64,000 nt of DNA from Sediminitomix flava. Its GTDB lineage: Bacteria; Bacteroidota; Bacteroidia; Cytophagales; Flammeovirgaceae. Position numbers and translations under genes: made by a program. The stretch spans positions 1,196,813 through 1,260,812 of the forward strand of contig NZ_QGDO01000002.1 of the NCBI RefSeq assembly GCF_003149185.1. Reading direction: 5' to 3'. Under the pieces are notes generated by a model, which saw only the letters and a program-made list of their open reading frames with translations, was not told the DNA's origin and did not search any database. Positions 37,525-45,962 of the stretch are shown in pieces (position 1 is the stretch's first letter; each line of letters starts with the position of its first letter).

Positions 37525-37662
37525 TTAAGATGGTTTTCGTAATAACAAATCCTTGTCATTATCTGCTATAAACTCCTTGTGAGATGCAATAACTAGAACT
37601 CGAAGCGAGTTGCCGGGAAAAGGACATAAATTACCTATTATTCCGTTTTTGAAAGCTTGCAT
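37525..37662 (-). CDS. Possible 45-residue small protein or decayed repeat-encoded peptide
   Basis: An ATG at 37662 opens 45 codons to a TAA at 37525: MQAFKNGIIGNLCPFPGN then SLRVLVIASHKEFIADND, ending in LLLRKPS. The stretch is less AT-biased than its surroundings (CCCGGCAACTCGCTTCGAG) and spans an ACTCGAAGCGAGT hairpin. I recognise no domain. It could be a real small protein, a peptide in the SprB-like leader, or part of a dispersed element. Confidence 0.35.
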   Translation of the reverse strand: MQAFKNGIIGNLCPFPGNSLRVLVIASHKEFIADNDKDLLLRKPS

Positions 37663-37921
37663 GTTAGTTATAATTAAATGCCAGAAAGTTATTCTAAGGA
37701 TTATTTAGTTTATTATTTTTTCGAAATTCACACACATAACATTTAGAATTATTTTGATAGTTCATGAAATGTAAAAAAAAGTGAATAGAGGTGCTTTTTG
37801 CTAGGAATAGTCATATTTCACCTCCTAAAAGATTAAAAAAAGCCTATTTCCCTTCGACAAACCTCTACTTTTCTTGGGTAAACAGCCCTTATTTTAGTCC
37901 TCGAAAAATCCCTTTTCAAAT

Positions 37922-37960
37922 AGAAAAGCCTAAGAGAATTTGCACTCTCCTAGGCTTATA
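37922..37960 (-). terminator. Terminator of the D-tract lipoprotein gene
   Basis: On the minus strand AAGCCTAGGAGAG, loop, TTCTCTTAGGCTTTTC. A mismatched stem of about eleven pairs starts 17 bases after the stop at 37978. Confidence 0.8.
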
Positions 37961-37977
37961 CGCATTTGCATCACTTT

Positions 37978-38811
37978 TTATTCACACTCATAGCTGTATA
38001 TCCATTCACTTTCTTCAGAATCCCCAGAGTCTTCATCTGTATCTGTTACATCTGCATCTTCTGGTAATCGGTCGCTATTATAATCATAGTCGAAAGTCAC
38101 CGTTCTAGTCAACGCTAAACCATCTAGCGGATTCAATACATCTGCTTCACGAACTTCTACTCTAGTGATATTATTCGGAGAGTTATTGTTGATCAATGAC
38201 TGGATATCGTCAAGGTCTACAAAAATCCCTTGTAGCGGATTATCTCTATTGTCGTAAGAGAATGAGGTACTAAATACTTCAATATCTCCAAGTATTGCTA
38301 CTTCTGAAGTTGCAGTAACACTCTCCACATTTCCATTTCCATCATAACTGTAAGTAGCGACTACACTGAAGTTAGAACCTTCAATGTCTGTATCAAAAGT
38401 CAATGTATTTACTGTACCATCACTATTTACTGTTACATCTACTTCCAAAGTATCTTCAGTAATTGAATTGCTTAGAGTATAAGAACTCAATTCACCACCT
38501 GTATAGCCGTAATCAAGTGTCACTAAGGTATTTCCTAGTGGGCCTGACAAGGTAACTTGTTCTACACCATCTGAATTATAGGTATAATCAAAAGTATTAC
38601 TTTCAATACCATCGTTCTGATCCACAGATACGATACGATCCAATGAATCATAAGTCATCATATAACTTACTGTGTCTCCATCTGAGACAATTTCAAGTTC
38701 TTGTAGTGTACATCCGTTGTTTCTGTTACCATTATCATCATCGTCATCATCACAAGAAATCATCCCAACCGAGAATAAGGTAGCAAGTGTAATCCAAGCG
38801 AGTTTTTTCAT
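37978..38811 (-). CDS. Lipoprotein with poly-Asp export signal and YD-like strands
   Basis: The signal peptide ends at Cys20, immediately followed by six Asp residues. Negatively charged residues after the lipidated Cys are the surface-export signal described for Bacteroidota lipoproteins, so it is probably surface exposed. The remaining 250 residues are Asp-, Ser- and Thr-rich beta strands, with repeated patterns such as FDYTYNSDGVEQVTL, ATYSYDGNGNVESVT and FDYDYNSDRLPED. These resemble YD/RHS-like or DUF4595-type repeats. No catalytic motif is seen. It is monocistronic, divergent from the methyltransferase gene. Binding or structural surface role is a guess. Confidence 0.78.
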   Translation of the reverse strand: MKKLAWITLATLFSVGMISCDDDDDDNGNRNNGCTLQELEIVSDGDTVSYMMTYDSLDRIVSVDQNDGIESNTFDYTYNSDGVEQVTLSGPLGNTLVTLDYGYTGGELSSYTLSNSITEDTLEVDVTVNSDGTVNTLTFDTDIEGSNFSVVATYSYDGNGNVESVTATSEVAILGDIEVFSTSFSYDNRDNPLQGIFVDLDDIQSLINNNSPNNITRVEVREADVLNPLDGLALTRTVTFDYDYNSDRLPEDADVTDTDEDSGDSEESEWIYSYECE

Positions 38812-38875
38812 AGTGTTACCATTTGATTTTTACCGAAACTATGAAATGTAAAAAGAGGAACCTCGATAAAGCTTG

Positions 38876-38883
38876 TATCTTTG
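38876..38883 (+). promoter_or_regulatory. Candidate -7 box for the TrmN6-like gene
   Basis: TATCTTTG fits TAnnTTTG. A start near 38890 favours translation from the ATG at 38913 over the TTG at 38901. Confidence 0.4.
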
Positions 38884-38912
38884 GTACTTGAGTAATTTTA
38901 TTGACAATTGAG

Positions 38913-39632
38913 ATGAAAAAAGTGAGTAAGCCATTTCAGATGAAAAAATTTGAAATTCATCAAGATAAATGCGCGTTGAAAGTGGGAACAGACGGAATTA
39001 TTCTTGGGGCATGGACAAATGTCAACCATCAAAAAGAGATTCTAGATATTGGTACAGGTACAGGACTCATCAGCTTGATGCTTGCTCAACGAAATAAGGA
39101 AGCGCTACTCACAGCTATTGAAATAGACAAAGATGCTAGCCAACAGGCTCAGTCCAACTTTTCCATTTCTCCTTGGAAAAATAGGCTCACACTTGAACAC
39201 AGCTCTCTACAAGAATATAATTGCACGAAAAAATTTGATCTGATTGTCAGTAACCCTCCTTTCTTCAATAATGCACTCAAATCTGAGTCTGAACAGAAAA
39301 ACACGGCAAGACATACCGATAGCCTTTCACAAGAAGACCTTTTGAATTATAGTTTAAAACATCTAAAAACTGAAGGCACACTGAGCCTTATCTTACCTTG
39401 CCAAGAAGCAGAACAAATTACCGAATTAGCGAGTAAAAAAGGACTATTTCTACAACGCAGATGTATCGTTCAAAATACATCTGAAGCAAAACCTATTCGT
39501 TGGATGATGGAATTTTCTTGCACTCAACCCGACAGCATTACGGAAGAAAAATTGATTATCAGAGAAAAGGACAAGCGAACTTATACCGAAGAATTTAAGA
39601 TGCTAACGAAAGATTTTTATACCATTTTCTAA
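38913..39632 (+). CDS. tRNA1(Val) adenine-37 N6-methyltransferase-like protein
   Basis: The 239-residue protein is a class I SAM methyltransferase close to TrmN6/YfiC, which methylates A37 of tRNA-Val. The motifs are: FEIHQDKCALKVGTDGIILGAW (N-terminal family motif), LDIGTGTGLISLMLAQ (SAM-binding motif I), AIEIDKDAS (motif II) and the catalytic NPPFF. The RHTDSLSQEDLL segment that follows is also typical. The start at 38913 follows a -7 box at 38876. It may form a unit with the radical SAM gene 87 bases downstream. Substrate identity rests on family resemblance. Confidence 0.85.
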   Translation: MKKVSKPFQMKKFEIHQDKCALKVGTDGIILGAWTNVNHQKEILDIGTGTGLISLMLAQRNKEALLTAIEIDKDASQQAQSNFSISPWKNRLTLEHSSLQEYNCTKKFDLIVSNPPFFNNALKSESEQKNTARHTDSLSQEDLLNYSLKHLKTEGTLSLILPCQEAEQITELASKKGLFLQRRCIVQNTSEAKPIRWMMEFSCTQPDSITEEKLIIREKDKRTYTEEFKMLTKDFYTIF

Positions 39633-39719
39633 AACAAGCTGAACTCATTTGAACTTAAAGAAGTGTAATCTTTCTCGCTTTTGCGTAATTTCACTTTCTA
39701 AAGATCAATTTTACTTTTT

Positions 39720-40700
39720 ATGCGCCTTCGGACAAAGCCTGTTTTATGTAACTATTATGTGACTTACCGCTGCAATGCCAAATGTGGATTTTGCGATATA
39801 TGGGAACGTCCATCTCCTTATGTTACAGAAAAAGAGGTTGAGGAAAACATGAAAGCACTTAAAAAGCTAGGTGTAAAAGTTGTCGACTTCACAGGAGGTG
39901 AACCACTCTTGCATCGGGATTTAGATAAACTCTTGGGTATAGCCAAAAAGTATGGAATGATTACTACCGTAACTACAAATGCCATGCTTTATCCCAAATA
40001 TGCCGAGCGTTTGAAAGGAAAAATTGACATGCTTCATTTCTCATTAGATGCTGCGACAGCTGAAGATCATGATACTTCGAGAGGAGTCAAATGCTTTGAT
40101 TTGGTGCAGCAGTCTGTAGGAAAGGCGAAAGCTTTGGGTGAAAAAGTTGACATTCTTTACACCGTCACTCCCGAAAATATTGGGGACATTCAGCAAGTCT
40201 ATGAAGAATTTTGCTTGCCCAACAAATGGCTACTGATTTTGAATCCTGTTTTTGATTACAATGAAGTAGGTGAAAATAACTTTGACAAAGAAGCTTTTTC
40301 AGAACTCCGAAGATGGGCTAAAAAGCCTTGGGTTTACTTAAATGGTGGATTTTTGAAACTCAGAGAAGACGGCGGAAATCATATTGACGATCCCATCTGC
40401 AAAGCGGCAAGCACAACACTTGTCATTTCTCCTCAAAATGAATTGGTATTGCCTTGTTATCACTTGGGAACAAAATCTTTCCCAATTCAGAATAATTTGG
40501 ACACCCTTTACCATTCTGATGAAGTGCAAGCAGTCGTCAAACAAGAGGGAAAACTCCCCGAATGTGAAGGCTGTGTGATCAATTGCTATATGCAACCATC
40601 TTTTGCCGTAGAAATGAATAAATATTTTTGGGCGGCTCTTCCGAGTACAATCAAATACAATTGGCTGAAAGGAACTTGGAAACAGCTTAATTTAAGCTAA
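39720..40700 (+). CDS. Radical SAM protein with SPASM-like cysteine tail
   Basis: The radical SAM cluster motif CxxxCxxC is in YRCNAKCGFCDIWERP, with an aromatic residue before the last Cys. The next landmarks are GGEPLLHRDL and the HFSLDAA strand. Near the C-terminus, cysteines at CKAAST, LPCYH and CEGCVINC suggest an auxiliary Fe-S cluster, as in SPASM/twitch enzymes. Such enzymes modify peptides, cofactors or proteins. There is no precursor-peptide gene adjacent that I can recognise. Directly downstream (41 bases) is an outer-membrane assembly-like gene, probably in the same operon. The length is 326 aa. The substrate is unknown. Confidence 0.88.
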   Translation: MRLRTKPVLCNYYVTYRCNAKCGFCDIWERPSPYVTEKEVEENMKALKKLGVKVVDFTGGEPLLHRDLDKLLGIAKKYGMITTVTTNAMLYPKYAERLKGKIDMLHFSLDAATAEDHDTSRGVKCFDLVQQSVGKAKALGEKVDILYTVTPENIGDIQQVYEEFCLPNKWLLILNPVFDYNEVGENNFDKEAFSELRRWAKKPWVYLNGGFLKLREDGGNHIDDPICKAASTTLVISPQNELVLPCYHLGTKSFPIQNNLDTLYHSDEVQAVVKQEGKLPECEGCVINCYMQPSFAVEMNKYFWAALPSTIKYNWLKGTWKQLNLS

Positions 40701-40741
40701 ACCCACTCAGATAAACTGTTCTAAATCTTTTATCTTATTTA

Positions 40742-42478
40742 GTGAAACACTTTTGGTATCTACTTCTTTTTTTCTGTCTTGGTTTGACTACAAAATCGAT
40801 TTCCCAAGATAAAAAACCACTTCAACTCGAAAGTGGATTACCAGCTGATATCCAAAAGAAAATAAAACGTATTGAAAGTGCCGAGAGTATTACTCAAGCC
40901 GAAAACACTGCTCAACAGCTTCTTTCTCTCCTAAAAAATGAGGGCTATCTTTTTGCTTCGCTAGATTCTATTTGGGAATCAAACGCACATTACCACATTC
41001 AACTTTATACGGGCAATAAACTCATTTGGGGAAATATTGATGCCGACTCTTTAAGCACAGCGGTACTTCAAAAATCTTTTCAGAAGGCACAGTACAAAAC
41101 TGCTCGTTGGGAAGAGTTATCCAATTGGAAAAAGAGCATTGAAGATTTTTATGCCTCAAACGGAGCACCCGACACGCAACTTCAAATCACGCCAAAACTA
41201 GCTTCTGCCCAACAAGTCGACTTACAGATCAGAGTAGAACAAGGAGCATATTATGTGTTCGATACCCTAAAAGTAATTAGCAATGGGAAATTGAATATTA
41301 AGAAATCGTTCTTCCAAAAATATATTGGCATTGAAAAAGGGGATGAATTTTCTACGGAAAAAATGGAGTTGATTCAAGACCGCTTGAAACAATTAGCATT
41401 TCTTCAATTGGAAGAAGAACCTAGCGTAAGTCTGAAAAATGAAAAAGCTTATGTAGAGCTGAAGCTCAAAAAGAGAAAAGCCAATCAGCTAGATGGTATG
41501 CTCGGACTTATGCCTTCAGAAAATGCCAATGGAAGTACAGATTACACCCTCACAGGTCATATCTTACTTGATATTTACAATCCTCTGATGACAGGTAAGC
41601 ACTTCAAATTGGATTGGCAACAACCCGATAAAAGCTCTCAACAACTTGAAGTCCTTTATGAACACCCTGTTTTCTTGAAAAAGGAAAAGTTGGATTTAGA
41701 AGGCTTCCTTAGCTTTCAGAAAAATGATACGATTTTCTTCAATGCCAACAGAGGTTTAGCACTTCATTACAGAGTAAGCGGTAAAAAGAAAATCGGACTT
41801 TTTATGGATTGGGAAAGTAGTCAGTCTTATTTGGATGAACGAGAAGAGGATGAAACTACTGAGCTATTGGACAGTGATTATCGTTGGATTAAACTTGGAG
41901 TGCAATACGCCTACAATAATCTGGACGACCCTTTTCTACCTAAAAAAGGAAGTCATTTACTTCTTAAAATGGGTTTAGGACAGAAAGAACTACACTCACT
42001 TTCTGAAGAAGAAAAGCTTTTGGTTGAGAATGTCAATCCGCTACAAAGTGAAATGAGTTTGCAATATCAGAGTTATCGTAAACTCGGGAAAACCTCAATT
42101 CTAAAATTAGCATTCAACAGTTCAAGTCTATTCGGAGATCAGATTTTGCAGAATGATTTATACCGAATCGGAGGACTGAAAACGCTACGTGGTTTTGACG
42201 AACAATCACTTTGGGTTTCTAGCTATCTAATTTCTACTGCTGAAGCGCAATTTTTCATGCAGAACAATTCCTATGTTTTCCTTTTCAATGACTTTGCATG
42301 GCTACATGACCAAGCTGTACGCAAAGAAAGTTGGCTCGCCAATGGATTTGGCGCAGGGATTAGTTTACAGTCTGAAATCGGGATTTTTCAATTGGTATAT
42401 TCCTTAGGCTGGCAAGAAGATGTTCCGATCAATCTTCAAAATGCTAAAATTCACTTCGGATATAGAGCTCGATTCTAG
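40742..42478 (+). CDS. BamA/TamA-like outer-membrane protein (Omp85 family)
   Basis: The GTG at 40742 begins a signal peptide (KHFWYLLLFFCLGLTTKSISQ). Residues 60-250 form two to three POTRA-like alpha/beta repeats, and residues 250-578 form a beta-barrel with a terminal aromatic strand (IHFGYRARF). The motif RIGGLKTLRGFDEQSL is the hallmark RGF-type motif of the Omp85 surface-antigen barrel. Omp85 proteins insert or move proteins across the outer membrane. At 578 aa it is shorter than BamA (about 800 aa) and is likely a specialised paralogue. It is translated right after the radical SAM gene. Confidence 0.86.
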   Translation: MKHFWYLLLFFCLGLTTKSISQDKKPLQLESGLPADIQKKIKRIESAESITQAENTAQQLLSLLKNEGYLFASLDSIWESNAHYHIQLYTGNKLIWGNIDADSLSTAVLQKSFQKAQYKTARWEELSNWKKSIEDFYASNGAPDTQLQITPKLASAQQVDLQIRVEQGAYYVFDTLKVISNGKLNIKKSFFQKYIGIEKGDEFSTEKMELIQDRLKQLAFLQLEEEPSVSLKNEKAYVELKLKKRKANQLDGMLGLMPSENANGSTDYTLTGHILLDIYNPLMTGKHFKLDWQQPDKSSQQLEVLYEHPVFLKKEKLDLEGFLSFQKNDTIFFNANRGLALHYRVSGKKKIGLFMDWESSQSYLDEREEDETTELLDSDYRWIKLGVQYAYNNLDDPFLPKKGSHLLLKMGLGQKELHSLSEEEKLLVENVNPLQSEMSLQYQSYRKLGKTSILKLAFNSSSLFGDQILQNDLYRIGGLKTLRGFDEQSLWVSSYLISTAEAQFFMQNNSYVFLFNDFAWLHDQAVRKESWLANGFGAGISLQSEIGIFQLVYSLGWQEDVPINLQNAKIHFGYRARF

Positions 42479-42562
42479 AAGCTTAATTTACTGTTGTAAC
42501 ACATTGAAAATGACAAAATGACATTTTATTGAATTGGAATACAATTTGGTCATCATGTCAAT

Positions 42563-42769
42563 ATGAAATCATTAATTATAATCTTAATTAGTATAACATT
42601 ACTCTTGTTTCTTATTTTGAATGGAATAAAAGCAAAAAGAAAACCTGCATCTAAACTTTCAATATACGAGCATCCTAGTAATTATGTCAAACCTCCAATA
42701 GAGGTAGTTCTTAAGTCTAATTCAGAGAAAGAAAAAGATAGAGAAGATATTGATTTTAATAAACTGTAG
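42563..42769 (+). CDS. Small single-pass membrane protein
   Basis: The 68-residue protein has a hydrophobic N-terminal helix (residues 3-21), a basic stretch (KAKRKP) and a charged hydrophilic tail rich in Lys and Glu. The positive residues after the helix suggest the tail stays in the cytoplasm. The start is ATG at 42563; TACAATTTGG just upstream is near a -7 box but with wrong spacing. No family recognised. It is moderately likely to be a real gene because the hydrophobic and charged segments are well organised. Confidence 0.5.
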   Translation: MKSLIIILISITLLLFLILNGIKAKRKPASKLSIYEHPSNYVKPPIEVVLKSNSEKEKDREDIDFNKL

Positions 42770-42989
42770 TATAGAAGTGATTTAAAAACTGAATTAGGTA
42801 TTACGATAACTATCATTAATCATAATGTTATCTTTTTAGACTTTGAAATATAGTTTACAAAGGCCAAAAGTGGGGAGAGATAAAAAACTAAAGAAAACAT
42901 ATTACAACAAAAGCATAGCTCACAGAAAACATGCTATGAAACCTGTCTACAACACCACACTTGGGGCAATACCTTATTACCTTTACCTT

Positions 42990-43787
42990 ATGCAAAAGAG
43001 ATTTCTTTCTATACTACTTCTGTTTTTTTCAGCTTTCAGCTACGGACAAACCACAGAAATCAAAAGGATTTCTATGCAAGTAAATACAGCTGATCTTGAT
43101 GCAATGGGAAACCTCATCGTACTCGACAATCGAAGTGTTATTCGGTATATTTCTGCAGAAGATTTTGAAGAAAAATTCAACTATTCTCTTCCTCAACAAG
43201 GTATTGGAAAAATAGATGCTTCAAACCCATTCCGAACTGTTGCTTTTTCAGAAAGTAATCAGGAAATCTACTTGCTCAACAATAGACTTAGTCCAATCAG
43301 TAATTTCCAGCTTCCGACAGACTTTTTCGTAACGCAAGTTTGTATTAATAACCAATCACAATTGTGGTTGCTCGATCAGATTGCACAAACTTTGTGGTTG
43401 TACGACCCAAATTCAAAGCAAATACTACAAGAAATCAGATTGCAAGAAACTGTCCCAGACTCTGAACATGGAGATTTAAAACTTTATCAGAACGGCTTGT
43501 ACTTGAGTAGTTCCGATCACGCTGTTCAACATTTTGATGTAATGGGTAATCTTATCAGAACATTAAATGTAAAAACAGCCAATATTGGTTTTGAAAAGGA
43601 TATGCTTTATTACCTATCCGACAATCAACTCATTTTCTTACCTTTGTATGTTGGTAAAAAAGAAATTATCAGTCTTCCTTCTGCAAGTTACCGATTTGTA
43701 TTGTGCAAAGAAGATCTGATTTATGCTTTTAGTAATACAGAAATAATCATTTTGAGGAAGAACGCAGGAGATGGAGTTAGTGAATAA
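42990..43787 (+). CDS. Secreted beta-propeller-like protein of unknown function
   Basis: I choose the ATG at 42990, which opens a signal peptide (MQKRFLSILLLFFSAFSYGQ). The frame extends 49 codons upstream without a plausible leader. The remaining 245 residues show evenly spaced strand-turn patterns (VNTADLDAMGNLIVLDN, LWLLDQIAQTLWLYDP, HFDVMGNLIRTL, YYLSDNQLIFLPLY), like a six-bladed NHL/WD-type propeller. Its last 17 bases overlap the start of the YkgJ-type gene, so the two are translationally coupled. It resembles a periplasmic propeller in Cytophagales gene pairs; function unknown. Confidence 0.72.
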   Translation: MQKRFLSILLLFFSAFSYGQTTEIKRISMQVNTADLDAMGNLIVLDNRSVIRYISAEDFEEKFNYSLPQQGIGKIDASNPFRTVAFSESNQEIYLLNNRLSPISNFQLPTDFFVTQVCINNQSQLWLLDQIAQTLWLYDPNSKQILQEIRLQETVPDSEHGDLKLYQNGLYLSSSDHAVQHFDVMGNLIRTLNVKTANIGFEKDMLYYLSDNQLIFLPLYVGKKEIISLPSASYRFVLCKEDLIYAFSNTEIIILRKNAGDGVSE

Positions 43788-44265
43788 ATGGCAAGCTAAT
43801 GCCAAATCGAAAGCCAAAGAAAATCAAAACTTTCTGAAAAGACTCAAGAAGTCAAAACAAGGAAAACTGATTGATGAAATTGTGAATGAAGCAGACGAGA
43901 AAGCATTTGAAAAAATGGATTGTCTAGCTTGTGCAAATTGCTGTAAAAGCATTAGCCCAATTGTCACTCGAACAGATATTAAAAGAATCGCGTCTGCACT
44001 TCGAATGAAAGAAACAGAAGTTGTGGAAACTTATATGTTGGTAGATAGCGATGGTGATCATGTAATGAAACAACAGCCCTGCCCATTTTTGGGTGCTGAC
44101 AATTACTGTAGTATTTATGAACACCGCCCGAAGGCCTGTAGAGAGTATCCGCATACACAGCAACAAGGTTTCTGCAAAAAGCCTAATCTACATTACAAAA
44201 ACACACTATACTGCCCTGTTGTATTTGATGTGGTAGAAACACTGAAAGATAAACTTCAGAAATAA
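43771..44265 (+). CDS. YkgJ-family cysteine-cluster protein
   Basis: The protein has 164 residues and about nine cysteines arranged as in the YkgJ family (putative Zn/Fe-chelating): CLACANCCKSISP near residue 51, CPFLGADNYCSIYEHRPKACREYP in the middle, and CKKP plus CPVV near the end. The family is proposed to bind a zinc or iron-sulfur centre; the biological role is uncertain. The start at 43771 overlaps the propeller gene by 17 bases. A terminator follows at 44270. Confidence 0.85.
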   Translation: MELVNKWQANAKSKAKENQNFLKRLKKSKQGKLIDEIVNEADEKAFEKMDCLACANCCKSISPIVTRTDIKRIASALRMKETEVVETYMLVDSDGDHVMKQQPCPFLGADNYCSIYEHRPKACREYPHTQQQGFCKKPNLHYKNTLYCPVVFDVVETLKDKLQK

Positions 44266-44269
44266 ACCA

Positions 44270-44313
44270 AAAATAAAGCTAGCCAAGACACTTTTCTTAG
44301 CTAGCTTTATTTT
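44270..44313. terminator. Bidirectional terminator
   Basis: AAATAAAGCTAGC, about 16-base loop, GCTAGCTTTATTT, between the convergent YkgJ and YHS genes. Confidence 0.88.
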
Positions 44314-44798
44314 TATTCTACGACTTGCTTCTCCCAATTCATATCTGCCTCTGAAAGTAAATGTGGTTCATCTTTATTCCAAAGCGTGAGTGTATTAGTG
44401 AAAAAACTATTATAGAAAAGGTATAATTTCTGATCGACAATCTTAAAAGTTTCAGGGTCTACTTCTACTTTTTCGCCCTTAGCCCCCATAGCATAAGCAC
44501 ACCATCCTCCATATTGAGGAATAAAATCATCAGGGTGTTCCAAAAACATTCTCTTGTTAGACTCTGAAGCAAAGTAATAAACAACTCCTTTATGACGAGC
44601 TGTGATTCCCGATTTCCCTTTCAAAGCTTCTTTCTGAATAAAATAAGATACAGGGTCATAACCATCTAGGAATACACCTTCATCGTTGAGGTTAAAATGC
44701 TCAAAATTAAGTGCACCTTTGGCAGTTTCATCTTGGGCAAACACAGATGTTGAAAATAATAAAAAGAGAGTTGTTAAGAATAATGGTAAGTTTTTCAT
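44313..44798 (-). CDS. YHS-domain secreted protein
   Basis: The start is set at the ATG at 44798, which opens a signal peptide (MKNLPLFLTTLFLLFSTSVFAQ); the frame continues 21 codons upstream without sense. The 161-residue protein contains the YHS family block: LDGYDPVSYF, HKGVVYYFASESNKRMFLEHPDDFIPQYGGWCAYAM. YHS domains may bind metals, and stand-alone periplasmic versions are common in Bacteroidota, often near copper or iron handling genes, which are not seen here. The end of the gene coincides with a terminator. Confidence 0.87.
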   Translation of the reverse strand: MKNLPLFLTTLFLLFSTSVFAQDETAKGALNFEHFNLNDEGVFLDGYDPVSYFIQKEALKGKSGITARHKGVVYYFASESNKRMFLEHPDDFIPQYGGWCAYAMGAKGEKVEVDPETFKIVDQKLYLFYNSFFTNTLTLWNKDEPHLLSEADMNWEKQVVE

Positions 44799-45086
44799 TG
44801 TATGAAAGTAAAATTGAGCTACTGTTCTTAAATCTAAGGATAAAGAATTTAAATAGAACATCTTTCGACATTAAACACTACCCTTTGTAATGAAATACGA
44901 AAGATTCTTTGAATTAGTTTTTCATAGCTTCCTACAGGCTATTCATCAATACATTTGGAAAAACTCTCAGTCAGAATAGACCTATTTCTTGTCGAAATGA
45001 AGGTTCTTTCCTTATCCCATCCTGTTCAGTTCATTTTTCTATATTTTCTACTTTCTGCTCTAAATATTATCACCAAGTTCTGCTTC

Positions 45087-45938
45087 ATGAAAGTTTTAAA
45101 ATCAATTGGGAAAATCATCCTCTTTGCACTTACGGTTACAGGTATATTCTATTTCTATGTAGGTTATATTGAAGATGACGCACTCATGGAACCCGAGTTT
45201 GATATTCAGTTAGGTAGACAGACTGTTGCAGGAATTGCCGCTGACACTGTAGAATATCCGATACTTTCTCCGACAGAATACCCCGAAGCTTATGCCTATC
45301 TACAGTCTTTGGTTCGTGATTTGGTAGCTAGCCCTGAAGTGAAGTACAAAGACATTTTCAAATACGATAGCGTACAAATCATTAACAATGATGATGTATT
45401 AAACGCATTCTGCTCTCCTGGCGGATATATTTATGTGTATACAGGTCTTATTAAGTATTTAGACGCAAAAGATCATTTAGCAGGTGTACTCGGGCATGAA
45501 ATTGCCCATGCCGAACTTCGTCATTCAAGCATTCGACTCCAACGAGAGTATGGACGAGACAAACTACTTACTTTATTAGTTTTGACCACTCCTGCCACCA
45601 TCGGTGATGCTGTCAAACTAAAACTATTAAATGAGCTAACAGGGCTTCACTACAGTAGAAATCAAGAGGCTGAGGCAGATGAATGGTCTGTCCGCTACCT
45701 CAAAGAAACTCCCTTTGCTTGCGATGGAACTGCAGGCTTTTTCAATAAACTGCTAAAAGAAGGGGATAACGTAAATATTCCTGAGTTCTTAAGTGATCAC
45801 CCCGACTCTAAAGCTCGTGTCAGAGATATTACAGCCTTAGCTAAAAGTGAAGGATGTAACACACAATTGGGAGATCAATCCGATTGGAGGAATTTTCAAC
45901 AAATGTTACCCAAAAATGAAGCAGAAAAAAAGCCTTGA
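45087..45938 (+). CDS. M48-family metalloprotease, membrane-anchored (BepA/LoiP-like)
   Basis: The ATG at 45087 (MKVLKSIGKIILFALTV) starts an N-terminal hydrophobic anchor. The longer frame to 44955 is less natural. The catalytic motif HEIAHAELRHS contains the zinc ligands HExxH, and Glu in QEAEADEWSVRYL supplies the third ligand. Residues 60-200 carry FCSPGGYIYVYTGLI, as in periplasmic M48C proteases such as YfgC/BepA and LoiP. These degrade misassembled envelope proteins. The length is 283 aa. It may be periplasmic with an uncleaved anchor. It is the second M48 member in this window. Confidence 0.88.
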   Translation: MKVLKSIGKIILFALTVTGIFYFYVGYIEDDALMEPEFDIQLGRQTVAGIAADTVEYPILSPTEYPEAYAYLQSLVRDLVASPEVKYKDIFKYDSVQIINNDDVLNAFCSPGGYIYVYTGLIKYLDAKDHLAGVLGHEIAHAELRHSSIRLQREYGRDKLLTLLVLTTPATIGDAVKLKLLNELTGLHYSRNQEAEADEWSVRYLKETPFACDGTAGFFNKLLKEGDNVNIPEFLSDHPDSKARVRDITALAKSEGCNTQLGDQSDWRNFQQMLPKNEAEKKP

Positions 45939-45957
45939 CCGTATGGATCAAGACTTC
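45927..45957 (-). terminator. Terminator of the EnvC-like gene
   Basis: On the minus strand AAGTCTTGA, loop, TCAAGGCTTTTTTT; the stem overlaps the 3' end of the M48 gene on the other strand. Confidence 0.7.
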
Positions 45958-45962
45958 TTATT

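Larger units (their letters stand above)
37090..37977. other. 888-base gene-poor region: long leader of the SprB-like gene
   Basis: I see no classical gene here. Reading leftward it holds a possible 45-codon frame (37525-37662), an ACTCG/CGAGT hairpin (37597-37609), a GTATCAG/CTGATAG-type hairpin (about 37386-37405), a repeated TTTAATGC near 37200, and the terminator of the next gene at 37922-37960. Part of it is probably the 5'-UTR of the SprB-like gene. No known riboswitch class is recognised. Confidence 0.55.

Noticed and set aside
37090..37977. Known riboswitch classes in the SprB-like leader
   Set aside because: I looked for S-box, cobalamin, TPP and c-di-GMP type core sequences on both strands and found none.
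37791..38108. 105-codon plus-strand frame next to the D-tract lipoprotein
   Set aside because: It spans the terminator of the opposing gene and overlaps its coding end; no signal or domain.
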